From assembly GCF_024171995.1 (NCBI RefSeq), contig NZ_JAMTCT010000021.1:1-64000 (forward strand): DNA of 64,000 bases. The letters are read 5' to 3'. This document shows positions 8,817 to 16,908 of the stretch, one piece after another. The notes beneath the pieces are model-generated. The model saw only the letters and a list, made by a program, of their open reading frames with translations. It was not told the origin of the DNA and ran no database searches. How positions within the stretch are numbered: the first letter of the stretch is position 1; each line of letters begins with the position of its first letter. Both the position numbers and the translations under genes were made by a program. The DNA comes from Promicromonospora umidemergens. Lineage in GTDB: Bacteria > Actinomycetota > Actinomycetes > Actinomycetales > Cellulomonadaceae.

Positions 8817-10055
8817 TCACTCCCCCGGCGTCAGCGTGACCCGCAGCAGCCGGTCGTCGACCGGCCGACCGCCCTCCGTCATCGGCTCGCCCCGCCCGTC
8901 GGTGTTGTTCGTCAGCACGTAGAGCTCGCCGTCGGGCCCCGCGTGGACCGCGCGCAGCCGCCCGTACTCCCCCTCCAGCAGCGCCTGCGGCTCGCCGAAC
9001 CCGGAGCTCTCCCCGTCCGCCACGGCCGACGGCTCCCCGAGCAGCGGCACGCGCCACAGCCGCTCCCCGCGGAGCGACGCGAGATACACGGCTTCCTCCG
9101 TGACGGCGATGCCCGACGGCGAGGCCTCCGACGTCGGCCACCAGGCGACCGGGTCCGTGAACCCGGCCTGGTCACCGCCCTCGCCGGGGCCCTCGACGTC
9201 CGGCCAGCCGTAGTTGCCGCCTGGCTCGATCACGTTGAGCTCGTCGAACTGGTCCTGGCCGAACTCGCTGGCGAACATCCGCCCGCTCGGGTCCCAGCCC
9301 AGGCCTTGGACGTTGCGGTGCCCCGTCGACCACACCGGCGAGCCCGCGTCCGGGTTGCCGGGCGCCGGCTCGCCGTCGGGCGTGACCCGCAGGATCTTGC
9401 CGCCCAGCGAGTCCGGGTCCTGCGCGTTGGCGGTATCACCGGCGTCGCCGGTGGCGACGTACAGGTACCCGTCCGGCCCGAGCGCGAGCCGGCCGCCGTT
9501 GTGGTTCGACGACTTCGGGATGCCGTCAAGGACGGTCGTGAGGTCGCTCAGCGTCATGGTGCCGAGGTCCAGCTCCGCGCGCAGCACGGCGTTGTCCTGC
9601 TCCCCCGTGCGGTACAGGAAGACGGTGAACAGCGGCCCGGCGTCCTCCGGGTCCACGGCCACTCCCAGGAGCCCGCCCTCGCCGTCGGCCACCGTCTGCT
9701 CGGCGAGCTGTTGCGCTCCTCCGGACCCGGCCACCGGCTCGACCTCGCCGCTCGGGTGCACCACGGCGAGCGTCACGTCGTCGCGCATGGTGACGAGAAA
9801 CCGCTCGCCCGGCAGCGGTGCCATGCCCCACGGGGCCGGAAGCTCCTCGGCGACCACCTCGACGTCGGCCGTCACCGGACCGTCCAAGGGATCCGCGCCC
9901 GACGCCGCAGCGCTCGCCGAGGTAGCAGCGCTCGGCGACACGACGCCGGGTCCGGGCGATCCGGTGCACCCGGCGACCAGCAGCACCACCCCGGCCACAA
10001 CTCCCGCAACACTCCGCCCATAGATGTCGTCCACGCCCCCATCCAAGCACCGCAC
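8817..10055 (-). CDS. PQQ-type soluble sugar dehydrogenase, lipoprotein
   Basis: Six-bladed propeller of the glucose/sorbosone dehydrogenase family (YliI/Asd-like), which oxidises aldoses with PQQ outside the membrane. Visible features are a lipobox (LLVAGC) near residue 32, LPAPWGMAPLPGERFLV, EGGLLGVAVDP, NHNGGRLALGPDGYLYVATG, HRNVQGLGWDP, FGQDQFDELN and GGNYGWPDVEG. The last motif is characteristic of the family. GTG at 10055 or GTG at 10034 could be the start. It is divergent from the nicotinamidase gene across an intergenic region with two nested palindromes. No PQQ biosynthesis gene is nearby. Confidence 0.85.
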   Translation of the reverse strand: MRCLDGGVDDIYGRSVAGVVAGVVLLVAGCTGSPGPGVVSPSAATSASAAASGADPLDGPVTADVEVVAEELPAPWGMAPLPGERFLVTMRDDVTLAVVHPSGEVEPVAGSGGAQQLAEQTVADGEGGLLGVAVDPEDAGPLFTVFLYRTGEQDNAVLRAELDLGTMTLSDLTTVLDGIPKSSNHNGGRLALGPDGYLYVATGDAGDTANAQDPDSLGGKILRVTPDGEPAPGNPDAGSPVWSTGHRNVQGLGWDPSGRMFASEFGQDQFDELNVIEPGGNYGWPDVEGPGEGGDQAGFTDPVAWWPTSEASPSGIAVTEEAVYLASLRGERLWRVPLLGEPSAVADGESSGFGEPQALLEGEYGRLRAVHAGPDGELYVLTNNTDGRGEPMTEGGRPVDDRLLRVTLTPGE

Positions 10056-10065
10056 GGCCCCGAAT
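10039..10065 (+). promoter_or_regulatory. Candidate SigK-type promoter before pncA
   Basis: CCATCC (10039-10044), 15 bases, then CCGAAT (10060-10065). This matches the mycobacterial SigK consensus and the spacing of the promoters before dipZ, the fasciclin gene and sigK in this window. Transcription would begin near 10072 and give a leader of about 100 bases containing the nested palindromes. It overlaps the N-terminal region of the divergent gene. Confidence 0.45.
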
Positions 10066-10128
10066 GGTCGGTAGATGGTCAGGAGATCGGCATTCCGAGA
10101 TGCCGATCATGTGACGAACTACCGACCA
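10065..10128. promoter_or_regulatory. Nested palindromes between divergent genes
   Basis: An outer inverted repeat (TGGTCGGTAG at 10065-10074, CTACCGACCA at 10119-10128) encloses an inner one (GATCGGCAT at 10085-10093, ATGCCGATC at 10100-10108). Both are perfect. They could be operators for a regulator of pncA or the divergent dehydrogenase, or a structured leader RNA. Confidence 0.55.
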
Positions 10129-10170
10129 CACACGGCTGCCTCGCGCGCGGCGCGTGGCAGAGTGGGGGGC

Positions 10171-10767
10171 ATGAGTACTCGGGAGGCCGATGGCGGGCGG
10201 CGGGCCCTCGTCGTCGTCGACGTGCAGCCGACGTTCTGCGAGGGAGGCGAGCTCGCCACCCTCGGCGCCAACGAGATAGCGCACCGCGTGGCCGCGTACT
10301 CGGCGGCCCACCGCGACCGGTACGCGACGGTGCTGACCACCCAGGACTGGCACATCGACCCGGGTGACCACTTCAGCGAGAACCCGGACTTCGTCGACTC
10401 CTGGCCGCCGCACGGCATCGCAGGCACGCCCAACGCCGACCTGCACCCCGCGCTCGCCGACCTCGCCCCCGACGCCCGGCTCAAGAAGGGCCAGTACGCA
10501 CACGGGTACTCCGGCTTCGACGGCGCGGACGAGCACGGCCGCAGCCTCGCGACCATCCTGGCGGACGCCGGGGTCACGGAGGTCGACGTCGTCGGGCTCG
10601 TCGAGTCCCACTGCGTGAAGCACACGGCGCTCGACGCCCGCCGCGCCGGCCTGTCCGCCCGCGTGCTGACCGACCTGACGATCCCCGTCTCACCGGAGCA
10701 GGGCGTGGCCGCCGAGCAGGAGCTCGCCGCGGCGGGCGTGGAGCTCCGCGACTCCTCCGCCCTCTGA
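10171..10767 (+). CDS. pncA: Nicotinamidase (isochorismatase family)
   Basis: Hydrolyses nicotinamide to nicotinate in NAD salvage. It shows the catalytic Asp in LVVVDVQPTF (near residue 20), the metal-ligand block QDWHIDPGDHF, a Lys in LKKGQYAHGYSGF, and the nucleophile Cys in VESHCVKHTALDA. In most relatives that Cys is preceded by a T-D-x pair instead of E-S-H, a small departure. The 198-aa length is normal. ATG 10171 is chosen because a GTGGGGGG purine run lies just upstream and the protein then begins close to the first beta strand. Single-gene unit, convergent with pmt. Confidence 0.88.
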   Translation: MSTREADGGRRALVVVDVQPTFCEGGELATLGANEIAHRVAAYSAAHRDRYATVLTTQDWHIDPGDHFSENPDFVDSWPPHGIAGTPNADLHPALADLAPDARLKKGQYAHGYSGFDGADEHGRSLATILADAGVTEVDVVGLVESHCVKHTALDARRAGLSARVLTDLTIPVSPEQGVAAEQELAAAGVELRDSSAL

Positions 10768-10777
10768 GACGGCGCTG

Positions 10778-12559
10778 CTAGATCCAGCTCGGGAGCAGCA
10801 TCAGCCGCTGCCAGTACTCGTACGGCACCGGCATAGCGGTCCAGACCGGGTAGTAGAGCACGCTCACGCCCACGATCAGCAGCACCAGCACGCCCGCCAG
10901 CCAGCACACGATGCGCCGGTCCCCGCTCCTGCGCGACGTGCGTTCGATCCCGACCGCCAGCAGGTAGACGAGCGTCAGGATCACGAACGGCGTGAACACG
11001 ATCGTGTAGAACGTGAAGATGGTCCGGTCCGCCAGAGGCCAGGAGTACTGGAACCAGGGCAGCCAGCCGGCGGCGATCCCCGTCAGGGCGGCGGCGCCCC
11101 GCCAGTCGCGGAACCGGATCGCGAGCACCAGCACCACGGGGATCGCCAGCGCACCCAGCCACCACAGCAGCGGGTTGCCGAGCGACGTCACCGCGGTCGC
11201 ACAGTCACCGGCGGCGTCTGCGGGACACGGCCCCTGACCGGGGGCGTACTTGTCCCAGTAGAACGACGTCGGCCGCCACTGCACGATCCACCCCAGCGGG
11301 TGCGACGCGTAGTTGTGGTCCGAGTCCAGACCGGTGTGGAAGTCCCACATCATGCGGTGGTACTCCCACAGCGACCGCCCGGCCTCCCACGCTCCTTGCG
11401 CCCAGCCCCAGTCCGGCCACCAGCCCGGGGGCGCGACGCCGTTCACGACCGCCCAGTCCCGCAGGTACGACTTGGGATGCGCGAACCAGGCCGACCACGA
11501 CGCGACGTACACAGCGGCCACCGTCGGCAGCATGACCAGGGCGGCCGGGACGGCGTCGACCACCAGGGCGTCCTCCCACCAGCGCCCGACGCCGGCGGTG
11601 CGGCGCGCCGTCATGTCCCACACGACCGTGAGCAGGCAGAACGCCGCGACGAAGTACAGGCCCGACCACTTGACGCCGCACGCGAGGCCCAGCGAGACCG
11701 CCGCCGCGAGCCGCCACCCACGGAAGCCGAGGCGCGGACCGTACTTCCCGATCGCGCCGCCCGCCTCGACGATCTGCGCCACGCGGTCCGCGAGCCGCCG
11801 TCGGGCCCACTCGCGGTCCAGCACCAGGCAGCCGAACGCCACGAGCACCCAGAACATGAGGAACTGGTCCAGCAACCCGGTGCGCGAGTGCACGATCGCC
11901 TCACCGTCGACCGCGAGCAGCAGTCCCGCGACCAGCCCCAGCAGGGTGGACGAGAACAGCCGGCGCGCGATCCGCACCAGGAGCAGCACCGCGAGAACAC
12001 CGACCACCGCGCTCGCTATGCGCCACGCCATCGGGTTCTCGGCCCCGCCCATGAGGCGCATCCCTGCGGCGATCATCCACTTGCCGACCGGCGGGTGGAC
12101 CACGTACTCGGCCTCGTCGGTCTTGTACGAGCTGACGTCGCCGGACTCGAACGCCGCGTTGGGGTCGTCGGGCCAGGCCGCCTCGAAGCCGAGGCTGGCC
12201 AGTGACCAGCCCTCCTTGACGTAGTACGTCTCGTCGAAGACCAGCTTGCCCGGGCGACCGAGCTCCCACAGCCGCGCGCCCGCGGCGATCGCCGTCACGA
12301 GGAGCGCGCCGAACAGGCCCCAGAACCGGTCCGAGGTCCTCCGCCCGAGCGCGAGACGGCGCTCGCCCAGCAGGTCACGCAGGAGGCGGTCGCGCACGGG
12401 AGGCTCAGGCCGCTGAGGCCGTCCGACGGCGGGGAACGACCCGGTGGGCGTCATCTGACCACCCACCGCCTCCCGGCGCATGTGCGCGCCGTACGTCCCG
12501 GGTAGAGCCTGCCGCGCTGCGGCGGTATGCGCTCCTGTGGCGTCAGGCTGCTCAGACAC
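10778..12559 (-). CDS. pmt: Dolichyl-phosphate-mannose protein O-mannosyltransferase
   Basis: Polytopic GT39-family membrane enzyme that transfers mannose from polyprenyl-phosphate-mannose to Ser/Thr of exported proteins. A cytoplasmic N-terminus of about 80 residues precedes many hydrophobic segments. The first periplasmic loop carries the family Asp-Glu pair in LVFDETYYVKEGW, followed by VHPPVGKWMIA and, later, WDFHTGLDSDHNYASHP. At 593 aa it is slightly longer than typical actinobacterial Pmt. GTG start at 12559. It is divergent from rsmI, an arrangement widely seen in actinobacteria. Ser/Thr/Pro-rich lipoproteins and surface proteins elsewhere in the window are plausible substrates (inference). 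Confidence 0.93.
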   Translation of the reverse strand: MSEQPDATGAHTAAARQALPGTYGAHMRREAVGGQMTPTGSFPAVGRPQRPEPPVRDRLLRDLLGERRLALGRRTSDRFWGLFGALLVTAIAAGARLWELGRPGKLVFDETYYVKEGWSLASLGFEAAWPDDPNAAFESGDVSSYKTDEAEYVVHPPVGKWMIAAGMRLMGGAENPMAWRIASAVVGVLAVLLLVRIARRLFSSTLLGLVAGLLLAVDGEAIVHSRTGLLDQFLMFWVLVAFGCLVLDREWARRRLADRVAQIVEAGGAIGKYGPRLGFRGWRLAAAVSLGLACGVKWSGLYFVAAFCLLTVVWDMTARRTAGVGRWWEDALVVDAVPAALVMLPTVAAVYVASWSAWFAHPKSYLRDWAVVNGVAPPGWWPDWGWAQGAWEAGRSLWEYHRMMWDFHTGLDSDHNYASHPLGWIVQWRPTSFYWDKYAPGQGPCPADAAGDCATAVTSLGNPLLWWLGALAIPVVLVLAIRFRDWRGAAALTGIAAGWLPWFQYSWPLADRTIFTFYTIVFTPFVILTLVYLLAVGIERTSRRSGDRRIVCWLAGVLVLLIVGVSVLYYPVWTAMPVPYEYWQRLMLLPSWI

Positions 12560-12592
12560 CGGGCCAGCATAGAGCGTGGGACCCTGTGGTTC

Positions 12593-13468
12593 ATGACCGA
12601 TCCGTCCCCGGTTCCCGGGCCAGCGCCCGAGGCCGGCTCCCTCGTCCTGGCCGCCACCCCGATCGGCAACGCGGAGGACGCCTCACCTCGGCTGATCCGC
12701 CTGCTGGCCGACGCCGACGTCGTGGCCGCGGAGGACACGCGCCGTCTCCACGGTCTGGCCGGGCGGCTGGGGGTCGAGGTGCGCGGCAAGGTCACCAGCT
12801 ATCACGAGCACAACGAGACGGCTCGGGCGGACGAGCTGCTCGACGTCGTCGCCGGCGGCGGCACCGTCGTGGTCGTGACCGACGCCGGGATGCCGTCCGT
12901 GTCCGACCCGGGGTACCGGATCGTGGAGCGCGCCATCGAACGCGACCTGCGGGTCACCGTCGCACCCGGGCCGAGCGCGGTACTGACCGCGCTGGCACTC
13001 TCCGGCCTGCCGACCGACCGGTTCACGTTCGAGGGCTTCGTGCCCCGCAAGGCCGGTGACCGCGCCCGGACCCTCGGGACCCTGGCCGCCGAGCCGCGCA
13101 CGATGGTGTTCTTCGAGGCACCGCACCGGATCGCGGAGACGCTCGGCGCCATGGCCACCGCGTTCGGGGAGACCCGGCCGGCCGCCGTCGCACGCGAGCT
13201 CACCAAGACCTATGAGGAGGTGCTGCGCGGTCCGCTCGCCGACCTCGCGGAGCGGGCGGCCGCGGAGCAGCTCCGCGGCGAGATCTGCGTCGTCGTGAGC
13301 GGGGCGCCCGCGGTGCAGGCCAGCGTGGACGACGTCGTAGGCGAGGTCCTGGACCGGGTGGCCCAGGGCGAGCGGCTCAAGACGGCGGTCGCGGACGTGG
13401 CGGAGACCGCAGGCGTCCCGAAGCGGGACCTCTACGCGGCGGCCCTGGCGGCCCGCCCTCCGAAGTAG
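12593..13468 (+). CDS. rsmI: 16S rRNA (cytidine1402-2'-O)-methyltransferase
   Basis: SAM-dependent tetrapyrrole-methylase-fold enzyme that 2'-O-methylates C1402 in the ribosomal P site. Motifs are LVLAATPIGNAEDASPR (substrate loop), VVAAEDTRRL, VVVVTDAGMPSVSDPGYRIV, PGPSAVLTALALSGLPTDRF, FEGFVPRK and ELTKTYEEVLRG. 291 aa from ATG 12593; a longer open frame upstream is rejected because the family begins just before the first strand. Divergent from pmt with 33 bases between starts. Confidence 0.95.
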   Translation: MTDPSPVPGPAPEAGSLVLAATPIGNAEDASPRLIRLLADADVVAAEDTRRLHGLAGRLGVEVRGKVTSYHEHNETARADELLDVVAGGGTVVVVTDAGMPSVSDPGYRIVERAIERDLRVTVAPGPSAVLTALALSGLPTDRFTFEGFVPRKAGDRARTLGTLAAEPRTMVFFEAPHRIAETLGAMATAFGETRPAAVARELTKTYEEVLRGPLADLAERAAAEQLRGEICVVVSGAPAVQASVDDVVGEVLDRVAQGERLKTAVADVAETAGVPKRDLYAAALAARPPK

Positions 13469-13487
13469 CTTGGTCGAGGGCGTGCGG

Positions 13488-15191
13488 TCACCAGCTGATC
13501 TGGGGGGTGGGGTGGTATCGGGCGCCGTCGCGGCGCCAAGTGGCCGCCTCGATCGCTACCCGGGCTCGGAACGACTCCCAGTCCTTGTCCCCCGGCCGCG
13601 ACCAGGCGGTCTCCGCCACCGCGGCGAGCCGGGGCAGCAGCATCGAGAAGAGGTCGTCGCGGCTGGCCAGGGTCTCGGTCCAGACCGCTGCCGAGACACC
13701 CTCGATCGCTGACTCGGGCAGCCCCTCGATGAGGGTCGCCGGGTCCCAGTCGTAGGAGTCGTGCAGCTCGACGAACGCCGCCCACTGCTGGCCCAGCGGG
13801 TGGTCGGGCGTGTACTTCATGTCGAGGTAGGCCCGGGTGGCCGGCGACATCACGAACTTCGCACCCGCCTGTGCGGCACGCAGGAACGGTGCCGGGTCCG
13901 GCCGGGTGTCCCAGTACTGCAGGACGGTGCCGGGCCGGACGCGCACGGGCGCCTCACCGTCCACAGCCCCGGCGGCCCCGCCGTGCGGCGACCCGTCCGC
14001 CACCCCGTCGGACGCCGCGGCCTCGCCCGCCAGCGCCGCAACCGCCGACTGGTCGCCGTGGGCCGAGCCGGCGGCCTCCTGCCATGCGACAGGGGTCTTG
14101 CCTGCACCCGTGACGATCTCCTGGCACAGCGTGATGAACCGGCCGAACTCGTCGGGCCGCATGGTGAGCACCTCGTCGGCGCCGAAGTGCACCCACGGCC
14201 CGAGCGTCATGCGCGCGACGTCGGTGAACACGTCCCGCAGGAACGGCTCGGTGCCGGGCAGGTCGATGTGCAGCTTCGAGAAGCCGACCTCGATGCCGTC
14301 GTACGTGTCGGTGGCCTCGCCCGACGGCATGAGCTCGCCGTAGGCGTGGGTCGCCGCGTTGACGTGCCCGGGGACGTCGATCTCCGGCACGATCACGATC
14401 TCGCGCTCGGCCGCGTACTCCTGCAGCTCGCGGTACTCGTCGGCGGTGAGGAACCCGCCGGTCGCCCCGGACACCGCACCCTGCGACGACTTCTCTGTCA
14501 GCGCGGGCCTGGAGGGGATCTCCAGCCGCCACCCCTGGTCGTCCGACAGGTGCAGGTGCAGGCGGTTCATCTTGTACGAGCCGACGAGGTCGACGACGGC
14601 CCGCAGGTCCGCCGGCCCGAACCAGTGGCGCACCACGTCCAGCGAGAGCCCTCGCCACGGGTACCGCGGCTCGTCCCGCACGACGACGGCGCCCACCTCG
14701 AGCGGTCCGCTCGTCTCCCCGCGGCCCGCCTGCTCGTCGTCCCCGCCCGGCTCGCCCAGGTCCAGCGGGACCGCACCACGGCGGCCCGCGTTGACCAGCT
14801 GCCGCAGCGTCCGCACGCCGTGCAGCAGCCCGGCCCGCTCGGGTGCCGCGACGGTCGCTCGGTCAGGCGCCACGGTGAGCGTGTAGCGCTCGAGGCTCTG
14901 GGAGCCGGCGGGGCCGGCAGCGGGATCCAGGGTCAGGACGACCGCCACTGCGCGGCCGCCCCCGGAAGCGTGCTCGGTGTGCCGAGCGCCGGCGTCGGGG
15001 CCGGGCGACGCAGGCACCACGGCCGCTCCGGCGGTGGCGAGCAGCTCGCCGGCGAGGCGCGCGAGCACACCGTCGGGCGCGTCGACGGTGACGGTTCTGA
15101 GGTCCAGCACCCCCTCGGCCCGGTCGAGCTCGACAGGTGCTGGGATGACGGCGTCGGCGACGACGGCCGCGCCGGTGCTCACGGTGCTCAC
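13488..15191 (-). CDS. Beta-N-acetylhexosaminidase (GH20)
   Basis: Glycoside hydrolase family 20, which releases terminal N-acetylhexosamine by substrate-assisted catalysis. The catalytic Asp-Glu pair is seen in WVHFGADEVLTM. Other family features are YPWRGLSLDVVRHWFG at the barrel start, LHLHLSDDQGWRLEIPSRP, EIDVPGHVNAATHAYGEL and, near the end, AVWTETLASRDDLFSMLLPR. An N-terminal GH20b-like alpha/beta domain precedes the barrel. About 567 aa from GTG 15191, with AAGGGG upstream; no signal peptide is obvious, so the enzyme may be cytoplasmic. An Ala/Gly-rich insertion between the acid/base pair and the second half of the barrel looks disordered. The preceding gene encodes an unrelated lipoprotein. 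Confidence 0.9.
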   Translation of the reverse strand: MSTVSTGAAVVADAVIPAPVELDRAEGVLDLRTVTVDAPDGVLARLAGELLATAGAAVVPASPGPDAGARHTEHASGGGRAVAVVLTLDPAAGPAGSQSLERYTLTVAPDRATVAAPERAGLLHGVRTLRQLVNAGRRGAVPLDLGEPGGDDEQAGRGETSGPLEVGAVVVRDEPRYPWRGLSLDVVRHWFGPADLRAVVDLVGSYKMNRLHLHLSDDQGWRLEIPSRPALTEKSSQGAVSGATGGFLTADEYRELQEYAAEREIVIVPEIDVPGHVNAATHAYGELMPSGEATDTYDGIEVGFSKLHIDLPGTEPFLRDVFTDVARMTLGPWVHFGADEVLTMRPDEFGRFITLCQEIVTGAGKTPVAWQEAAGSAHGDQSAVAALAGEAAASDGVADGSPHGGAAGAVDGEAPVRVRPGTVLQYWDTRPDPAPFLRAAQAGAKFVMSPATRAYLDMKYTPDHPLGQQWAAFVELHDSYDWDPATLIEGLPESAIEGVSAAVWTETLASRDDLFSMLLPRLAAVAETAWSRPGDKDWESFRARVAIEAATWRRDGARYHPTPQISW

Positions 15192-15240
15192 GATTGTTAG
15201 GACCCCTTCGCTCGCGATGGATGTCCGCAGTTTGGCAGGT

Positions 15241-16863
15241 TCAGCCTGCGGAGACCAGGCCGAGGAGCGGATCGGTCGGCATGATGCTCGTGGGGTCGGC
15301 GGGAACCTCGCTCGGAGCGGACCAGCCAAGGAACGTGTGCGCAGGGATGTCGCCGGCGACGTCGGCCCAGACGCCGTCCGCCGTGGCCTGGCCCGCACCC
15401 GGGCCCGCCGCCGTGAAGATCACCGCCACCTGTGGCGGAACCTGGAGTGCTTCCCTGTCGACGACGGACGCCGACGTGGACTGGTGCACCTCCAGCATGA
15501 CCTGGGGCAGGCCCCGCTTCGTCGCGATCTCGGCGAGCCGGTCGACCACCGCCTGCAGCTCCGCCACGGGGACGGCGCCCGAGTCCGCGCCGTTGCCGGC
15601 GATCCGGAACTCCGGGTGCACCGACAGGCCGACGCCCGGCTGCGAGAGCAGCGGCTCGAGGTCGTCGAGCTGGGCGACCAGCGGCTGGTTGCCTGGAGCG
15701 ACGTCGAGCAGCACGAGCTGCCCGGCCTCGCGGATCGCCTCGACCGCCGGCGTGATCGTCTCGAGCGGCTGCTCGGCGACGTGGTCGCCGTCCTCGCCTG
15801 CCGCCGTGGACCGCAGGCTCGCCGTCACCGTGACCAGCGGCGTGCCGCCCAGCACCTCACCGTTGATCGAGGCGGCGTCGACGGCCCCTGCGGCATCGGC
15901 GGCCGGGTCGGCCACGCCGGCAGGCACCGTGTACGACGTCGACACGTACCGGCCGGGGAACAGCCGCAGCGAGCCGTCCGGCAGGGTCGCGCCAGACGTC
16001 GCCACCCCCACCTGCCAGCCAAGGGCTTCGGCCGAGCCGAAGCTGTCGCCGATCCCCACCACGCCGAGCGGCTTGAGGGTGCGGATCGTCTCGACGGTCT
16101 CCGGGCTGGCGGCGACGCTGCCGCCCGGCACCTCGACCGGGACGGCGCCTGCGGCGAGGGCCGTGCCGATCGCCGCCTCCTGCCCCAGCTTCGGGTCCAC
16201 CGCGACGAGGACCTCCTGCAGCAGGCTCGGGTCGGCGACGTCGGGGATCTCCGCGCGCAGCCCGTCGACGTCGGCGTCGTCGAGGCGGTCGGCGGCCGGC
16301 ATCTCGACCTTGACCTCGCCGCGCTTCTTGTCGCCGCCGCGGCCGGTGGAGGCCGCTGCCTCCGCGGCCGCGCTCAGCGCGCCCGGGTCGAAGCCGACCA
16401 CGGCCGCCTCGCCCGTAGCGGCCCCTGCCTCTGCGACCGTCTCGTCGTCGCCGATGACGACGACGCTGCCCGCGCCGAGGCGGCCGAGCTCTGCGACGAT
16501 GTTGACGTCCGAGACGCCACCATCGGTGAGCAGCACGGGAGCGGTGACGGCGGCTCCTGTGGCCGCGGCCGTCGAGCGCGCGTCGTCGTCGTCGGCCGAG
16601 GCGAGCACGACGACCGGGGAGGCATGGAAGAACGCCTGGCTCGCCGTGAGGGCGAGCTCAGCGGGGTCGGTCGAGTCGAGCACCAGCGCCGGCCCGGACG
16701 GTTCACGGACCTGGAACTTCTCACCCGTCTTGCCGTCGACGCCCTCGGCGGTCGGCACGGTGCAACCCGCGAGGACAAGGGCAGCCGCCGCGAGAACAGC
16801 CGCGGCGGAAGCAGAACGAAGTTGTGGGACTAATCGGACGTTCCGGATGACCACGAGCGACAT
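15241..16863 (-). CDS. Unknown lipoprotein with CWB2-like repeats
   Basis: A 540-residue predicted lipoprotein: signal helix AAAVLAAAALVLAGC with lipobox Cys near residue 34. The body holds repeated segments of the form hydrophobic strand, Ala-rich helix, APVLLTDGG, then SVVVIGDDETVAEAG. These resemble the putative cell-wall-binding repeat 2 pattern, in which repeating modules end in VxVIGG-like turns. A further segment resembles a barrel-type hydrolase-like fold (GQLVLLDVAPGNQPLVAQL, VMLEVHQSTSAS), but I see no catalytic signature. It lies between the GH20 gene and a kinase gene on the same strand. Function unknown. Confidence 0.7.
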   Translation of the reverse strand: MSLVVIRNVRLVPQLRSASAAAVLAAAALVLAGCTVPTAEGVDGKTGEKFQVREPSGPALVLDSTDPAELALTASQAFFHASPVVVLASADDDDARSTAAATGAAVTAPVLLTDGGVSDVNIVAELGRLGAGSVVVIGDDETVAEAGAATGEAAVVGFDPGALSAAAEAAASTGRGGDKKRGEVKVEMPAADRLDDADVDGLRAEIPDVADPSLLQEVLVAVDPKLGQEAAIGTALAAGAVPVEVPGGSVAASPETVETIRTLKPLGVVGIGDSFGSAEALGWQVGVATSGATLPDGSLRLFPGRYVSTSYTVPAGVADPAADAAGAVDAASINGEVLGGTPLVTVTASLRSTAAGEDGDHVAEQPLETITPAVEAIREAGQLVLLDVAPGNQPLVAQLDDLEPLLSQPGVGLSVHPEFRIAGNGADSGAVPVAELQAVVDRLAEIATKRGLPQVMLEVHQSTSASVVDREALQVPPQVAVIFTAAGPGAGQATADGVWADVAGDIPAHTFLGWSAPSEVPADPTSIMPTDPLLGLVSAG

Positions 16864-16908
16864 TGTCTCCCACTCGGGGACGAAGTGGAAACCCCGGGCC
16901 GCCGTCGA

